From: Muribaculaceae bacterium Isolate-110 (HZI)
GTDB lineage: Bacteria; Bacteroidota; Bacteroidia; Bacteroidales; Muribaculaceae
Length of the DNA stretch: 33,990 bases
Direction of reading: 5' to 3'
NCBI GenBank assembly: GCA_003762875.1
Contig: RIBL01000026.1
Span: forward strand, 1-33,990
A program made the position numbers and the translations under genes. The notes below the pieces were generated by a model. It saw only the letters and a list, made by a program, of their open reading frames with translations. It made no database searches and was not told the DNA's origin. Below, piece by piece: positions 23,972 to 33,863 of the stretch (the stretch's first letter is position 1; each line of letters opens with the position of its first letter).

Positions 23972-25051
23972 ATGAAACAGAAAAATCTTATAACAGTCGT
24001 GACCGACCATGAACTCACGGCTGACACCATCGCCAGAGCAATCGGCGCAAACGAAAAACACGAAGGCTACTACCTCGGCAACGGCTACGCCGTGACATGG
24101 ACAAACGGCGGGGTCATAGAGGCGACCTTCTCCCCGTCAGAGAATTTCGTGCTCTCCACGACAATGAACAGCCGACAGGTGTATGCCCACAACTTCAAGT
24201 TCGCCATGCGCGACTATGATGAGCTGGTTGGCTACAAGAAAACCGAGCAGGACAGGAAACAGCTCGCCACAATCAAGGCTCTCTGGGGAATGAGCCACAC
24301 GGTCGTCAACGCAATGTCACCAGAGAAATACGGCGATTTCGACTTTCTCAACCTCTACTATTTCATCGCCGTTCCGGTGGCAGTGCGCAGGGCATGGCTC
24401 CCCATTCTCACAAAGGGGGCAATCCGTCACGGAGTAATCCACGGGCCGCAGAACCGCAGGGAATACGAGGAATGGCTCGACAATGAGATCTACAACCGTC
24501 TGGTGGAGAAGTCGAAAGAAAATGTGGAACTCAAAGGCGCCTGCATCATGGAGGAAATGCCCGTGGAAGTGTCAACCGCCGATGCCGAAAGAATCGGTGT
24601 TGAACCGCCCGAAGTCGGCACTATCCTCACGATGGACAAAAATGCCATGCGCATAACCGACTGCCAGCCGCTTCTCAATATGCCGCTGATGCTCCTTAAA
24701 GCCGCGGTTGAGCTGGACTTCGACCACATGAAGACCATGCAGACCGCCTACACACTGTACGCGAAGAAACTTATATCCTATCCGTTCACGGTGCAGAACA
24801 CCATTCCTTTCGGCGTGTGGAAACTGATGCTCCGAAACAAGAAAAATCTTCGCTACAACAGCAAGTGGGGCAAGGAGGCCAGACGGATCCGTATGCCGCG
24901 CCGCCACAACTTCCGCAACTTCCGCGATGGAGAATGTATCTACAACGGCTTCGGTATTGTAACCACCGGGCTACACCCCACCGACCTCAGCCGCGACGAG
25001 GAAAAACTCTACAACCTTATTGTTAAAAGCGTGATTGACGCTTTCGCATAA
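23972..25051 (+). CDS. Shortened topoisomerase III-like protein, probably inactive
   Basis: The first 45 residues resemble the start of type IA topoisomerases (TADTIARAIGANEKHEGYYL, then GNGYAVTWT), and the end resembles their tail (TTGLHPTDLSRDEEKLYNLI, about residues 329-348). A segment AYTLYAKKLISYPFTVQ (about 258-274) aligns with the catalytic tyrosine region (usual YPRTDS): the tyrosine is kept, the following arginine and the Asp-Ser are not. The TOPRIM DxDxEG acids are not seen. At 359 residues it is about half the size of topoisomerase III. It may bind DNA without cutting it. Copy A of the leader motif precedes it. Homology is by pattern; inactivity is inferred. Confidence 0.6.
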   Translation: MKQKNLITVVTDHELTADTIARAIGANEKHEGYYLGNGYAVTWTNGGVIEATFSPSENFVLSTTMNSRQVYAHNFKFAMRDYDELVGYKKTEQDRKQLATIKALWGMSHTVVNAMSPEKYGDFDFLNLYYFIAVPVAVRRAWLPILTKGAIRHGVIHGPQNRREYEEWLDNEIYNRLVEKSKENVELKGACIMEEMPVEVSTADAERIGVEPPEVGTILTMDKNAMRITDCQPLLNMPLMLLKAAVELDFDHMKTMQTAYTLYAKKLISYPFTVQNTIPFGVWKLMLRNKKNLRYNSKWGKEARRIRMPRRHNFRNFRDGECIYNGFGIVTTGLHPTDLSRDEEKLYNLIVKSVIDAFA

Positions 25052-25128
25052 CCGACACACAAGCCCTGAACCGCTTGATCCATACACAAATTAACACCAT
25101 TTATCCCGCCCGATTCCGATTTATTTGT

Positions 25129-25136
25129 TAACTTTG
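25129..25136 (+). promoter_or_regulatory. Promoter -7 box of DUF1896/methylase-helicase unit
   Basis: TAACTTTG matches TAnnTTTG; the expected start is near 25140, giving a 140-nt leader with a small ORF and hairpins before DUF1896. Confidence 0.6.
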
Positions 25137-25155
25137 CACTCAATTCAACGTCATA

Positions 25156-25251
25156 ATGTTTTTGTTTCAAATTTATGACTTGGATTTAGTGGTTGGACAT
25201 CGGGAGGGATACCCGGTGTCCTTTTCTTATATCCCATTGAAAGACACATAG
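25156..25251 (+). CDS. Leader ORF, 31 aa
   Basis: ATG 25156 opens MFLFQIYDLDLVVGHREGYP, which runs to TAG 25249-25251 straight through the hairpin at 25195-25221. Its place between promoter and DUF1896 gene suggests a leader peptide whose translation would open the hairpin. Hydrophobic start, no known family. Confidence 0.4.
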   Translation: MFLFQIYDLDLVVGHREGYPVSFSYIPLKDT

Positions 25252-25276
25252 GACGCCGGCAAACCACTATTCCAAG
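25179..25276 (+). promoter_or_regulatory. Structured leader with shared motif, copy C (possible attenuator)
   Basis: CTTGGATTTAGTGGTT (25179-25194) can pair with AACCACTATTCCAAG (25262-25276), closing a domain that holds the hairpin GGACATCGGG/CCCGGTGTCC (25195-25221) followed by TTTTCTTAT. The 3' arm ends 6 nt before ATG 25283 and matches the tails of copies A and B. Confidence 0.55.
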
Positions 25277-25282
25277 AACCCG

Positions 25283-25729
25283 ATGAAACAAAATGTTGAA
25301 TTACGGGAGATGGACGGCTACCGCGTCTATCTTCTGGGTCATCTGCGTGACCATTATTTTCCCCAGTACACCAATAAGAAATTTGTAGATGCCCGCGTTG
25401 ACGAGGCATACGACACGTTTGTAACCCTGCGCCTTGAAGGTCATGACCCGGTTATGGCACAGGAAATGGCTATGCGCACACTCCTTGCCGGACTGTATGT
25501 GTCCCGCTATGACATTGTTTACAGCGTCATAGAGGAAAGCCTGTGGACACGGCTGCCTGAAGAATACTGGCCCGATTTCGCCGTGCATCTGCTCACAAAG
25601 AAAAGCGTGCATGACATTCTTGACCGCTATGAGGTCAACGGCGATTTCCTTGACCGCGAAACACACCAGCCGATGCTGACCGAACTGCTGGGAGAAATAT
25701 CCGAAATACTTGACGGATATGAGTTATAA
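25283..25729 (+). CDS. DUF1896 family protein
   Basis: This 148-residue protein is a soluble, mostly helical acidic protein with the DUF1896 pattern: [20 protein letters not shown] (about residues 7-26), [20 protein letters not shown] and the tail [20 protein letters not shown]. No catalytic motif is visible. DUF1896 genes stand directly before the large methylase-helicase gene in Bacteroidales elements, as here, where the next start lies 11 nt inside this gene. A joint role is therefore likely but unknown. Expression probably depends on the structured leader upstream. Confidence 0.82.
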   Translation: MKQNVELREMDGYRVYLLGHLRDHYFPQYTNKKFVDARVDEAYDTFVTLRLEGHDPVMAQEMAMRTLLAGLYVSRYDIVYSVIEESLWTRLPEEYWPDFAVHLLTKKSVHDILDRYEVNGDFLDRETHQPMLTELLGEISEILDGYEL

Positions 25730-28700
25730 CCGGCTCCAGACCATGCGCGACAACATCAATGCCATAAGGCTTGCCCTGCGCCTTGATGTTGAACATCGCA
25801 ACGCGGAAAATGCGCTTGAAAGGGAGATACTGCGCAAGTATGCCGGATTCGGCGGGCTGAAATGTATCTTGCAGGACGCCAACGAACTTGCCGATGCCGC
25901 CAAGTGGAGCAAGAGCGACATTGAGCTGTTTGCGCCTACGGTTGAACTGCGCCGTCTTATTCACGACTATTCAAAGGACGACCGGGAGTTTGCCGCATAC
26001 ATGGACTCGCTGAAAGCGTCCGTATTGACGGCGTTCTATACTCCTGCACCTATCATTGATGCGCTTGCCACTTCACTGCGTGAAAGAGGTGTTAAGATTA
26101 AAAAGTTCCTTGAACCGTCTGCCGGGCAAGGTGCTTTCATCGACTCTTTTCTTAAAAATGAGAACTATCCGGGCACGGAGGCACTCGCCTTTGAGAAAGA
26201 TTTGCTGACAGGCAAAATCCTATCTGCCCTGCACCCATCTATCTCCACCGAGATAAAAGGATTCGAGAAAATTGACCCTGATTTTGAGGGATACTTTGAT
26301 GTGGCTGCATCAAATATTCCTTTCGGTGACTTTGCGGTCGCCGATCCTCGATATGCCACAAGCAAGGAGATTGCCTACCGTCAGTCAACAAAGGCTATCC
26401 ACAATTATTTCTTTCTCAAAGCACTGGACTCGGTGCACGAGGGAGGTATTGTGGCCTTTATCACATCGCAGGGTGTGATGAACGCCGCCAGCCCCTTCGT
26501 GCGCATTGAGCTTATGAAACGCTCTGACCTTGTGGGAGCGGTACGATTGCCAAACAACACTTTCTCCGATAACGCCGGAACGGATACAGGCTCAGACTTG
26601 ATTATCCTGCAAAAGCATACGGGTAAGAAAGGAATGTCGGCTGATGAGGAATTTTTCATCCAGTCAATCGTTGACCGTGATACAAAAGCACCGACAAACA
26701 AATATTTTGCGGCATATCCGCAGAATATCATCTGCACCGAGGCGAAAATTGGCACTGACCCATACGGCAAACCGGCTATCATCTACAAACATGAGGGCGG
26801 TGTCTATGGTATAGCAAGAGATTTGCGTGATGCGTTGGAAGATTCTTTGCGTCTGCGTCTGAACCTTGAATTGTATAACAACCAAGGCATAAAGCCGCCT
26901 ACGCCAGACCCTGTAAAACCGATACCTGCGCCCAAGCCCAAAGTAACAAAGGTTACTGAAACTCCGTTGATGACGCAATACAAGGAGATGAAGAAACGAC
27001 ACCCGGACGCGATATTGATATTCCGTGTGGGCGACTTCTATGAGATGATGGGCGAAGATGCCGTGAAAGCGTCGGAGATACTGAATATAACACTGACCCG
27101 ACGACGCAACGGCAAAGCAGGGAGCATCGAACTTGCCGGTTTTCCGCATCATGCCCTCGACACTTATCTCCCCATGCTCGTAAGAGCCGGGCAAAGTGTG
27201 GCTATCTGTGAGCAACTTGAAGATCCAAAGCAGAAACAAAAGAAGGAATACAAGCCTACGGAGATTATAACGCCGCCACCGACGGTTGAACCAAAGCCGG
27301 CTCCTGAACCTGTTGAACCACCAACACCGGAAGTCAAGCCGCAACCGCAGGAGATTGAAACCGAAGGTGGGCCCGACTATAACGATAATCCCGACCCGCG
27401 TCTGTTCGCCTATAATCTTTTCGGAGAGTTAGAACCATTGCAGAAACCGAAGCGTCAGCCACGACAGCCAAGGACCGAGGAAGATAAGCCGAAACCCACA
27501 CCGAAAATTGAAATTTCAGATGCTACCGCCAAGAAATTCCGCCCGCTATCTGAAAAGGAGTTGGAATTTTACGGTTCTCTGAACTGGGAGGACAATCCGC
27601 CCATCAACGGCTTCTACGAAACGATGATGAGCATAGCCCACCGTCAGATGGCGGAAATGGAAGCTGAACGACAGGCAGCGGAAGCTACCAAGAAAAAGAT
27701 AATCACGGAGAATGGCACTGTCATCGAAAAGACCGAGGGCTATTTTGTTCCACAGCCAAGAGTGGCAAAAGTTGAAAAGCCGGAAACCGTCGAGCGTGAT
27801 ATGTCGCCCCGCAAGTTTTCCGAGGATATTCAGTATTTCCACCAGAACGGCTCAATGGTCGTGGATAACGGTCAGGTCGGCTTTCTTTCGGAGGTTCGCA
27901 AGAATGGTGCGATATTCACTCCACTCCCAATCAAACCGGAGCAGGAGAAACGCGCCATGCTCTATATTACCCTGTCGGAAACATATCAGCAACTCTATCA
28001 TTACGAGGCTGAAACGCATGAGGAAAATGCTGATATGCGTGAACACCTCAACGAGTATTATGATGAGTTTGTGGACAGATACGGCAACCTCAACGAAAAG
28101 CAGAACGCCAAGTTTATCCTTATGGACGCCAACGGCCGTGACGCACTCGCATTGGAGCGTGGTGAAAACGGGCATTTTGTCAAGGCTGATATATTCGACC
28201 ACCCGGTATCCTTCGCCGTTGACGAAGTTACTTCTGTCGATACACCTATGGAGGCGTTATCAGCGTCGCTTAATAAATATGGAGAGGTAAACCTCGAATA
28301 TATGGGCAGTCTTGTCGATATGGAGCAGGACGCGATGATTGACAGCCTCGTCGGACACATTTTCTATAATCCGTTGGTTGCGAACTATGAAATAGCCGAC
28401 CGCTTCATCGCCGGAAACGTGGTGCAGAAAGCCGAGGAGGTCAAGGCGTGGATTGACCGCGAGGAAGAACGTATCAAGGATTTTCCCGGTTTTGACGGCG
28501 TTGAGCCGTTCATCGACTTGTCAAAGGAGTCTTTGAGAGCGTTGGAGGAAGCGACACCGCGCCGCATTACATTTGATGAACTGGACTTTAATTTCGGAGA
28601 GCGATGGATACCGACAGGGATATACTCCGCATATATGAGCAACCTCTACGGTACTGATGTGAAAATAGCATATACGCCCTCTATGGACGAATATTCCTGC

Positions 28701-31700
28701 ACTGCCCAACACAAGAACATGAAGATATGGGAGGAGTATTGCGTCCGTGGACACTATCGTACCTATGACGGCATGAACTTGTTGAAACACGCCCTGCACA
28801 ACACTGTGCCGGAAATCAAGAAGTGTATCGGTCAGGATGAGAACGGACACGACATAAAAGTGCCTGATGCCGAGGCTATACAACTCGCCAACTCCAAGAT
28901 TGATGAGATCCGCAATGGCTTTACCGATTGGCTGGAGGCTCAGTCGCCGGAGTTCAAGGAGCAGCTTGTGGATATGTATAACCGCAAGTTCAACTGTTTC
29001 GTGCGTCCGCATTATGACGGGTCACACCAGACATTCCCCGACATCAACATGAAACTGTTGGGAGAGCGTTGCAATGTCAAGTCAATATACCAGTCGCAGA
29101 AGGACTGCGTTTGGATGCTCAAGCAGAACGGCGGCGGAATATGCGACCACGAGGTGGGAACCGGTAAGACGCTGATAATGTGCATGGCAGCGCATGAGAT
29201 GAAGCGATTGGGATTGGCACACAAGCCTATGATTATCGGACTGAAAGCCAATGTTGCCGATATTGCCATGACCTATCAGGCGGCATATCCCAACGCCCGT
29301 ATCCTGTTCGCCGATGCCAAGAGTTTTGAGGCGAAAAACCGCGTCAATTTCTTCAACCAAATAAAGAACAATGACTATGACTGCGTGATTATGTCGCACG
29401 ACCAGTTCGGCAAAATCCCTCAGTCGCCGGAAATTCAGCAGGAGATCCTTCAGGCTGAACTTGACTCGGTGGAGGAAAACCTCGAAGTTGTCAAGCAGCA
29501 GGGGAAGGACGTTTCACGCGGTATGCTCAAAGGTCTTATCAAGCGCAAGGAGAACCTGACCGCCAAACTTGAAACGCTCCAATATCAGATGGAGCAGAAC
29601 AAGGACAGCATCGTTGATTTCAAGCAAATGGGTATAGACCACATTTTCGTTGACGAAAGCCATCAGTTCAAAAATCTGATGTTCAACACCCGCCATGACC
29701 GTGTTGCAGGACTCGGCAATTCGGAAGGCTCCCAACGTGCGCTCAATCTTCTCTATGCCATACGCACCATTCAGGAACGGACAGGCAAAGACCTCGGCGC
29801 GACATTCTTGTCGGGTACTACAATCTCCAACTCCCTCACAGAGTTGTATTTGTTGTTCAAGTATCTGCGTCCGAAAGAACTTGAAAGACAGGACATCCGG
29901 TGTTTTGACGCATGGGCGGCGATATTCGCAAAGAAAACAACCGACTATGAGTTTAACGTAACGAACAGTATCGTGGCAAAGGAGCGTTTCCGCTACTTTA
30001 TCAAAGTGCCGGAGCTGGCGGCTTTCTACAATGAGATAACCGATTATAAGACGGCAGAGGATGTTGGTGTTGACCGTCCGGCAAAGAATGAGATACTGCA
30101 CAACATTCCGCCTACACCACAGCAGGAGGACTTTATCCAGAAGCTGATGGAGTTCGCAAAGAGCGGCGACGCCACAATATTGGGGCGTGAACCGTTGTCG
30201 GAAACCGAGGAAAAGGCAAAGATGCTCATCGCCACGGACTATGCCCGTAAAATGGCACTGGATATGCGCATGATTTCTCCGGCATACGAAGATGATCCGA
30301 ACAACAAGGCTTCACACTGCGCCAAGATGATTGCTGAATACTATCACAAGTATGACGCTCAACGTGGCACACAGTTTGTTTTCAGTGACCTCGGCACTTA
30401 CAAGCCCGGAGAGTGGAATGTCTATTCCGAGATTAAGCGAAAGTTGATTGAGGATTATGGTATTCCGGCGCATGAGATACGGTTTATCCAAGAGTGTAAG
30501 ACTGAGCGGTCACGCAAGGCAGTCATTCAGGCTATGAATGACGGCGATGTGCGTGTGCTTTTCGGCTCAACTTCGATGTTGGGTACTGGAGTAAACGCCC
30601 AGAAAAGAGCGGTTTGCATCCATCATTTGGATACACCGTGGCGACCGTCAGATCTCACACAACGCGATGGCAGAGCCATTCGAGCAGGTAATGAGATAGC
30701 CAAGTTATATGCTGATAATAAGGTTGATGTGATTATCTATGCGGTTGAAAAGTCGCTTGACTCATACAAGTTCAACCTTCTTCACTGCAAGGCTACTTTC
30801 ATCGCCCAGCTCAAAAGCGGTGCTTTGGGAGCGCGAACTATCGACGAGGGTTCTATGGACGAGAAGAACGGCATGAATTTCTCAGAGTACATGGCGATAC
30901 TCTCCGGCAACACCGACCTGCTCGACAAGGCAAAACTTGAAAAGCGGATAGCGGCGTTGGAGAGTGAACGTAAGTCGTTCAACAAAGGACGTGGCGACAG
31001 CGAGTTCAAACTCCAAACCATTACCCATGACATCGCCAACAACGAGGCGGCGATCGAGCGCATGAAAGCGGATTGGGAGCGTTATGACAAGGTTGTGCAA
31101 CGTGACAAGGAGGGCAACCCTGTCAACAATCTCACGATTGACACCTGCAATCTTTTCGATGAGAAAAACATGGGTATCCACCTGCAAGGACTGGCACAGC
31201 GCACCGACACCCACGGTCAGTATCAGCGTATCGGCGAGGTTTACGGCTTCCCGATCAGCATTATCTCCGAAAGAGTGGTGTCTGACGGTATTGAGAAAGT
31301 GCAGAACCGTTTTGTTGTCGAAGGCAATTACAAATACAAGTACAACAACGGTCAGTTGGCAATGGCTGACACCCATGCCGCCTGCATGAACTTCGTCAAC
31401 GCTTTGGAGAAAATCCCCGGCATAATCGCCCAGTACGAGGAACGCACCGCCAAGCTCAAAGCTGATGTTCCAATCCTCGAAAGCATCATGGCAAAGACAT
31501 GGGGCAAGGAGTACGAGCTGAAGCAACTCAAATCAGAACTTGCCGCCCTCGACCGCAAAATCGCCGCCGAGTTAGCACCTAAACATGACGAAAAGGACGG
31601 CGAGGAAGTCAAGCCCGACACCCAACAGCAATCCGTCAAAGTTGTTGAACCTCCCGGTCAAGCAACCGACAATAAAAAGTCAATGGTGGCAGAGCCAATA

Positions 31701-31760
31701 GAGATTTATCGTCCGCCAATTACACCAAACAGGCCGTCATTCCGACCTTTCGGAACATAA
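25719..31760 (+). CDS. Giant DNA methylase - MutS domain I - SNF2-type helicase fusion
   Basis: The 2013-residue protein starts at ATG 25719 ([15 protein letters not shown]), 11 nt inside DUF1896; a TTG three codons earlier is less likely. In order: N6-adenine methylase-like domain with [11 protein letters not shown] (about residue 130) and ASNIPFG where an NPPY-type motif is expected (about 195); MutS domain [21 protein letters not shown] to CEQLEDP (about 415-505), keeping the mismatch-contacting F-x-E in GDFYEMMG; Pro-rich linker (about 510-580); uncharacterised middle; SNF2/DEAH helicase with [11 protein letters not shown] (about 1144), [10 protein letters not shown] (about 1306) and [11 protein letters not shown] (about 1647); helical tail. 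It probably protects or processes the element's DNA during transfer, in the manner of phage DarB-like anti-restriction proteins; this is inference. Confidence 0.85.
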   Translation: MSYNRLQTMRDNINAIRLALRLDVEHRNAENALEREILRKYAGFGGLKCILQDANELADAAKWSKSDIELFAPTVELRRLIHDYSKDDREFAAYMDSLKASVLTAFYTPAPIIDALATSLRERGVKIKKFLEPSAGQGAFIDSFLKNENYPGTEALAFEKDLLTGKILSALHPSISTEIKGFEKIDPDFEGYFDVAASNIPFGDFAVADPRYATSKEIAYRQSTKAIHNYFFLKALDSVHEGGIVAFITSQGVMNAASPFVRIELMKRSDLVGAVRLPNNTFSDNAGTDTGSDLIILQKHTGKKGMSADEEFFIQSIVDRDTKAPTNKYFAAYPQNIICTEAKIGTDPYGKPAIIYKHEGGVYGIARDLRDALEDSLRLRLNLELYNNQGIKPPTPDPVKPIPAPKPKVTKVTETPLMTQYKEMKKRHPDAILIFRVGDFYEMMGEDAVKASEILNITLTRRRNGKAGSIELAGFPHHALDTYLPMLVRAGQSVAICEQLEDPKQKQKKEYKPTEIITPPPTVEPKPAPEPVEPPTPEVKPQPQEIETEGGPDYNDNPDPRLFAYNLFGELEPLQKPKRQPRQPRTEEDKPKPTPKIEISDATAKKFRPLSEKELEFYGSLNWEDNPPINGFYETMMSIAHRQMAEMEAERQAAEATKKKIITENGTVIEKTEGYFVPQPRVAKVEKPETVERDMSPRKFSEDIQYFHQNGSMVVDNGQVGFLSEVRKNGAIFTPLPIKPEQEKRAMLYITLSETYQQLYHYEAETHEENADMREHLNEYYDEFVDRYGNLNEKQNAKFILMDANGRDALALERGENGHFVKADIFDHPVSFAVDEVTSVDTPMEALSASLNKYGEVNLEYMGSLVDMEQDAMIDSLVGHIFYNPLVANYEIADRFIAGNVVQKAEEVKAWIDREEERIKDFPGFDGVEPFIDLSKESLRALEEATPRRITFDELDFNFGERWIPTGIYSAYMSNLYGTDVKIAYTPSMDEYSCTAQHKNMKIWEEYCVRGHYRTYDGMNLLKHALHNTVPEIKKCIGQDENGHDIKVPDAEAIQLANSKIDEIRNGFTDWLEAQSPEFKEQLVDMYNRKFNCFVRPHYDGSHQTFPDINMKLLGERCNVKSIYQSQKDCVWMLKQNGGGICDHEVGTGKTLIMCMAAHEMKRLGLAHKPMIIGLKANVADIAMTYQAAYPNARILFADAKSFEAKNRVNFFNQIKNNDYDCVIMSHDQFGKIPQSPEIQQEILQAELDSVEENLEVVKQQGKDVSRGMLKGLIKRKENLTAKLETLQYQMEQNKDSIVDFKQMGIDHIFVDESHQFKNLMFNTRHDRVAGLGNSEGSQRALNLLYAIRTIQERTGKDLGATFLSGTTISNSLTELYLLFKYLRPKELERQDIRCFDAWAAIFAKKTTDYEFNVTNSIVAKERFRYFIKVPELAAFYNEITDYKTAEDVGVDRPAKNEILHNIPPTPQQEDFIQKLMEFAKSGDATILGREPLSETEEKAKMLIATDYARKMALDMRMISPAYEDDPNNKASHCAKMIAEYYHKYDAQRGTQFVFSDLGTYKPGEWNVYSEIKRKLIEDYGIPAHEIRFIQECKTERSRKAVIQAMNDGDVRVLFGSTSMLGTGVNAQKRAVCIHHLDTPWRPSDLTQRDGRAIRAGNEIAKLYADNKVDVIIYAVEKSLDSYKFNLLHCKATFIAQLKSGALGARTIDEGSMDEKNGMNFSEYMAILSGNTDLLDKAKLEKRIAALESERKSFNKGRGDSEFKLQTITHDIANNEAAIERMKADWERYDKVVQRDKEGNPVNNLTIDTCNLFDEKNMGIHLQGLAQRTDTHGQYQRIGEVYGFPISIISERVVSDGIEKVQNRFVVEGNYKYKYNNGQLAMADTHAACMNFVNALEKIPGIIAQYEERTAKLKADVPILESIMAKTWGKEYELKQLKSELAALDRKIAAELAPKHDEKDGEEVKPDTQQQSVKVVEPPGQATDNKKSMVAEPIEIYRPPITPNRPSFRPFGT

Positions 31761-31763
31761 CCA

Positions 31764-31801
31764 AGTCAGGCACCGAGTATCACTACTTGATGCCTGACTT
31801 G
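31764..31801 (+). terminator. Terminator after methylase-helicase gene
   Basis: AAGTCAGGCA (31764-31773) pairs perfectly with TGCCTGACTT (31792-31801), followed by GATTTTAAT, 3 nt after the stop. It marks the end of the island's plus-strand genes. Confidence 0.7.
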
Positions 31802-31939
31802 ATTTTAATATCTGCTTTGTACTATGACAATAATATATAAATCGGACAAACAACTTATTAAAATGGACAAAGTCCAACAAACTTCCAATTTCTAATATTA
31901 TTCGTCCAGTTATTCAATCCATTAAACAAACATTGATAT

Positions 31940-31947
31940 TACTTTTG
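31940..31947 (+). promoter_or_regulatory. Promoter -7 box of galactanase gene
   Basis: TACTTTTG fits TAnnTTTG; start near 31951, leader about 28 nt. The stretch 31802-31939 holds no gene; GGACAAAGTCC near 31863 is a short palindrome. Confidence 0.5.
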
Positions 31948-31978
31948 CGATGTATTTATAAACCTAAATTTTTAACCA

Positions 31979-33481
31979 ATGAAGACAGAATGTTTGAAGA
32001 AAATCCTCTTCGTGATTTTCGCTACAGTGCTTTCAGTTGGATTCATTGCGTGCCAAAATCAGATTGAGGATGTGCAGCCGATAGAATCCAACCAACCAGA
32101 AGTCGGGCTATTTAGCCGTTCTACATCGGAACTCCCCTTCCTTCAAGGAGCAGACCTTTCGTATATCAATGAACTTCAAGATGGAGGAGTCAAGTATTAC
32201 GATAATGGCAACTAAGTTGACCCTTATCGCATGCTCAAAGAATATGGAGGCAACCTTGTTCGTCTCCGTCTTTGGCATAATCCCACAACATGGACTCAGT
32301 ATTCCACTTTATCCGATGTGAAACGGAGTATTGGAAGAGCAAAGGCCGCTGGGTTAAACGTCCTTTTGGACTTTCATTATTCAGATTCATGGACAGATCC
32401 GGAGAAAAATCTTGTTCCAGAAGCTTGGCGACCAGTAGTGAAATATTCTGATATACTTGCCGATTCCGTGTACAATTACACATATCAGACCTTGACACAC
32501 CTAATGAACACAAATCTTTTACCTGAATTGGTTCAAATAGGTAATGAGACTAACAAATCAATCATGGTCGCAGATAATGCTGACCTTGAACCTACAAATT
32601 TTGTTAGAAATACAAAATTATTTAATGCGGGCCTTCAAGCCGTTGCTGATTTCAATTCTGATAATAGAAAGAATATACAGACGATACTTCACGTTGCCAT
32701 GAACCCCAATGATGCGATGTATTGGGTATCGAACCATAAGAAATACGGACTAAAATCATTCGACTTGCTCGGAGTTTCGTATTATCCTCAGTGGCAAGAT
32801 TATACGCCGGCACAACTTGGAGAGTTTGCCGCTCGCCTCTACTCTACATATGGAGTTCGACTTTTTGTAGCAGAAACCGGTCATATATGGACGCGAGCAT
32901 GGAACGATGACAATATTAATCTCATGAGTAAGATGTGTATGGGTTATCCAGAAACACCTTGTCCACAGCTTCAAAAAGATTTCCTTATTGAAGTAAAAGA
33001 GGCTCTTATAGCTAATGGTGGAGCTGGATTCAGCGCATGGGAACCTTTCTGGGTATCCGCAAATAATCAAACACTTTGGGGCGTTGGTTCCAATTGGGAA
33101 AACGTCGCATTTTTTGACTTCAATAATAATCTCCTGAAACATGGTGGTATGGAAGCTTATGGAGATTACAATGTGAAAGTAACTTTTGAAGTTAATATGT
33201 GGGAAGCCGGAAGCGATAAAAAAGGCTATATAACAGGAGACTTTACCGATGATGGCTTTGGAAATTGGCAAATAATACCAATGAAACAAGCAGAAGAGGG
33301 TTCTTCAACATATTATTTTGATACCTACTTGTGCCGGAACCAGAGCGGACGCTATTATTTCCTTTCTGACTCGACTTGGACAAGCCAAGAATATATCAAT
33401 GGTTGGCAACAAGATCGGACATATAATATCTCGACATCTGATACTTGGATGAAAATAGCCAAGAAATTCGGAGAAGAGTAA
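31979..33481 (+). pseudogene. GH53 endo-beta-1,4-galactanase lipoprotein with one in-frame stop
   Basis: The protein starts with a lipoprotein signal (MKTECLKKILFVIFATVLSV, then GFIAC with the lipid-bearing Cys at about residue 25) and continues into GH53: FLQGADLSYINELQDGGVKY, a TAA at 32213-32215, then in the same frame DPYRMLKEYGGNLVRLRLWH. The catalytic acid/base Glu (VQIGNETN) and nucleophile Glu (FVAETGH) are both present. A C-terminal beta domain (FEVNMWEAGSDKKGYITGDF onward) resembles SusE/F or carbohydrate-binding modules. Without the stop it would be about 500 residues, surface-bound and acting on galactan side chains of pectin. One nonsense change in an otherwise intact frame suggests recent inactivation or a sequencing error. 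Confidence 0.85.
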
Positions 33482-33495
33482 TCTCCACAATATAC

Positions 33496-33536
33496 AACCG
33501 CTACCATTATCTGATAATAAGATGATGGTAGCGGTT
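33496..33536 (+). terminator. Terminator after galactanase gene
   Basis: AACCGCTACCAT (33496-33507) pairs perfectly with ATGGTAGCGGTT (33525-33536), followed by ATTAATT, 15 nt after the stop. Confidence 0.7.
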
Positions 33537-33630
33537 ATTAATTCAATAGAAAGTCCGATTTGTTGTATTGATTGTCCAAAATGTTGTCTTAAAGATGAGA
33601 CATTTAATCCGCTACATCCCTTAAAATTAG

Positions 33631-33638
33631 TAACTTTG
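33631..33638 (+). promoter_or_regulatory. Promoter -7 box of HTCS regulator gene
   Basis: TAACTTTG matches TAnnTTTG, with start near 33642 and a 24-nt leader before ATG 33666. Confidence 0.55.
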
Positions 33639-33665
33639 CAATTGGATTTAATACCACCAGTAAAT

Positions 33666-33863
33666 ATGAGAACAGAAGCATTGGAAAAAAGGTTGCTAAA
33701 AATAATTTGCATCATCCTTGCTATGATTGGACCATGGAAAGCATTCTCAGCACCTCAGTTGCCAGAGCCGGAATTTTCATGGAAAAATGTAGCTGTTGAT
33801 GGTAAGAAGACAGCTGTGTTTTGTATCTTCCGGGATAGTAGAGGAATTATGTGGCTTGGAACG
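33666..33863 (+). pseudogene. Hybrid two-component (HTCS) regulator, only the first 66 codons, cut by IS21
   Basis: ATG 33666 opens a signal-peptide-like start (RLLKIICIILAMIGPWKAFS) followed by FRDSRGIMWLGT, the first half of a Reg_prop beta-propeller repeat as found at the N-terminus of HTCS sensors. The frame then enters the IS21 end at 33864 and stops at 33875. The propeller, kinase, receiver and AraC domains of a normal HTCS (about 1300-1400 aa) are lost or displaced beyond the IS. HTCS genes stand beside the enzymes they control, so this one probably regulated the galactan locus represented by the GH53 gene. Confidence 0.8.

Noticed and set aside
26664-28290. Several long frames opposite or out of phase with the giant gene (about 100-226 codons)
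   Set aside because: They are shadows of the methylase-helicase frame; the plus-strand frame carries clear domain motifs throughout.
33522-33665. Upstream extension of the HTCS frame from ATG 33522
   Set aside because: It would include the galactanase terminator and the TAACTTTG promoter; ATG 33666 gives a proper signal peptide.
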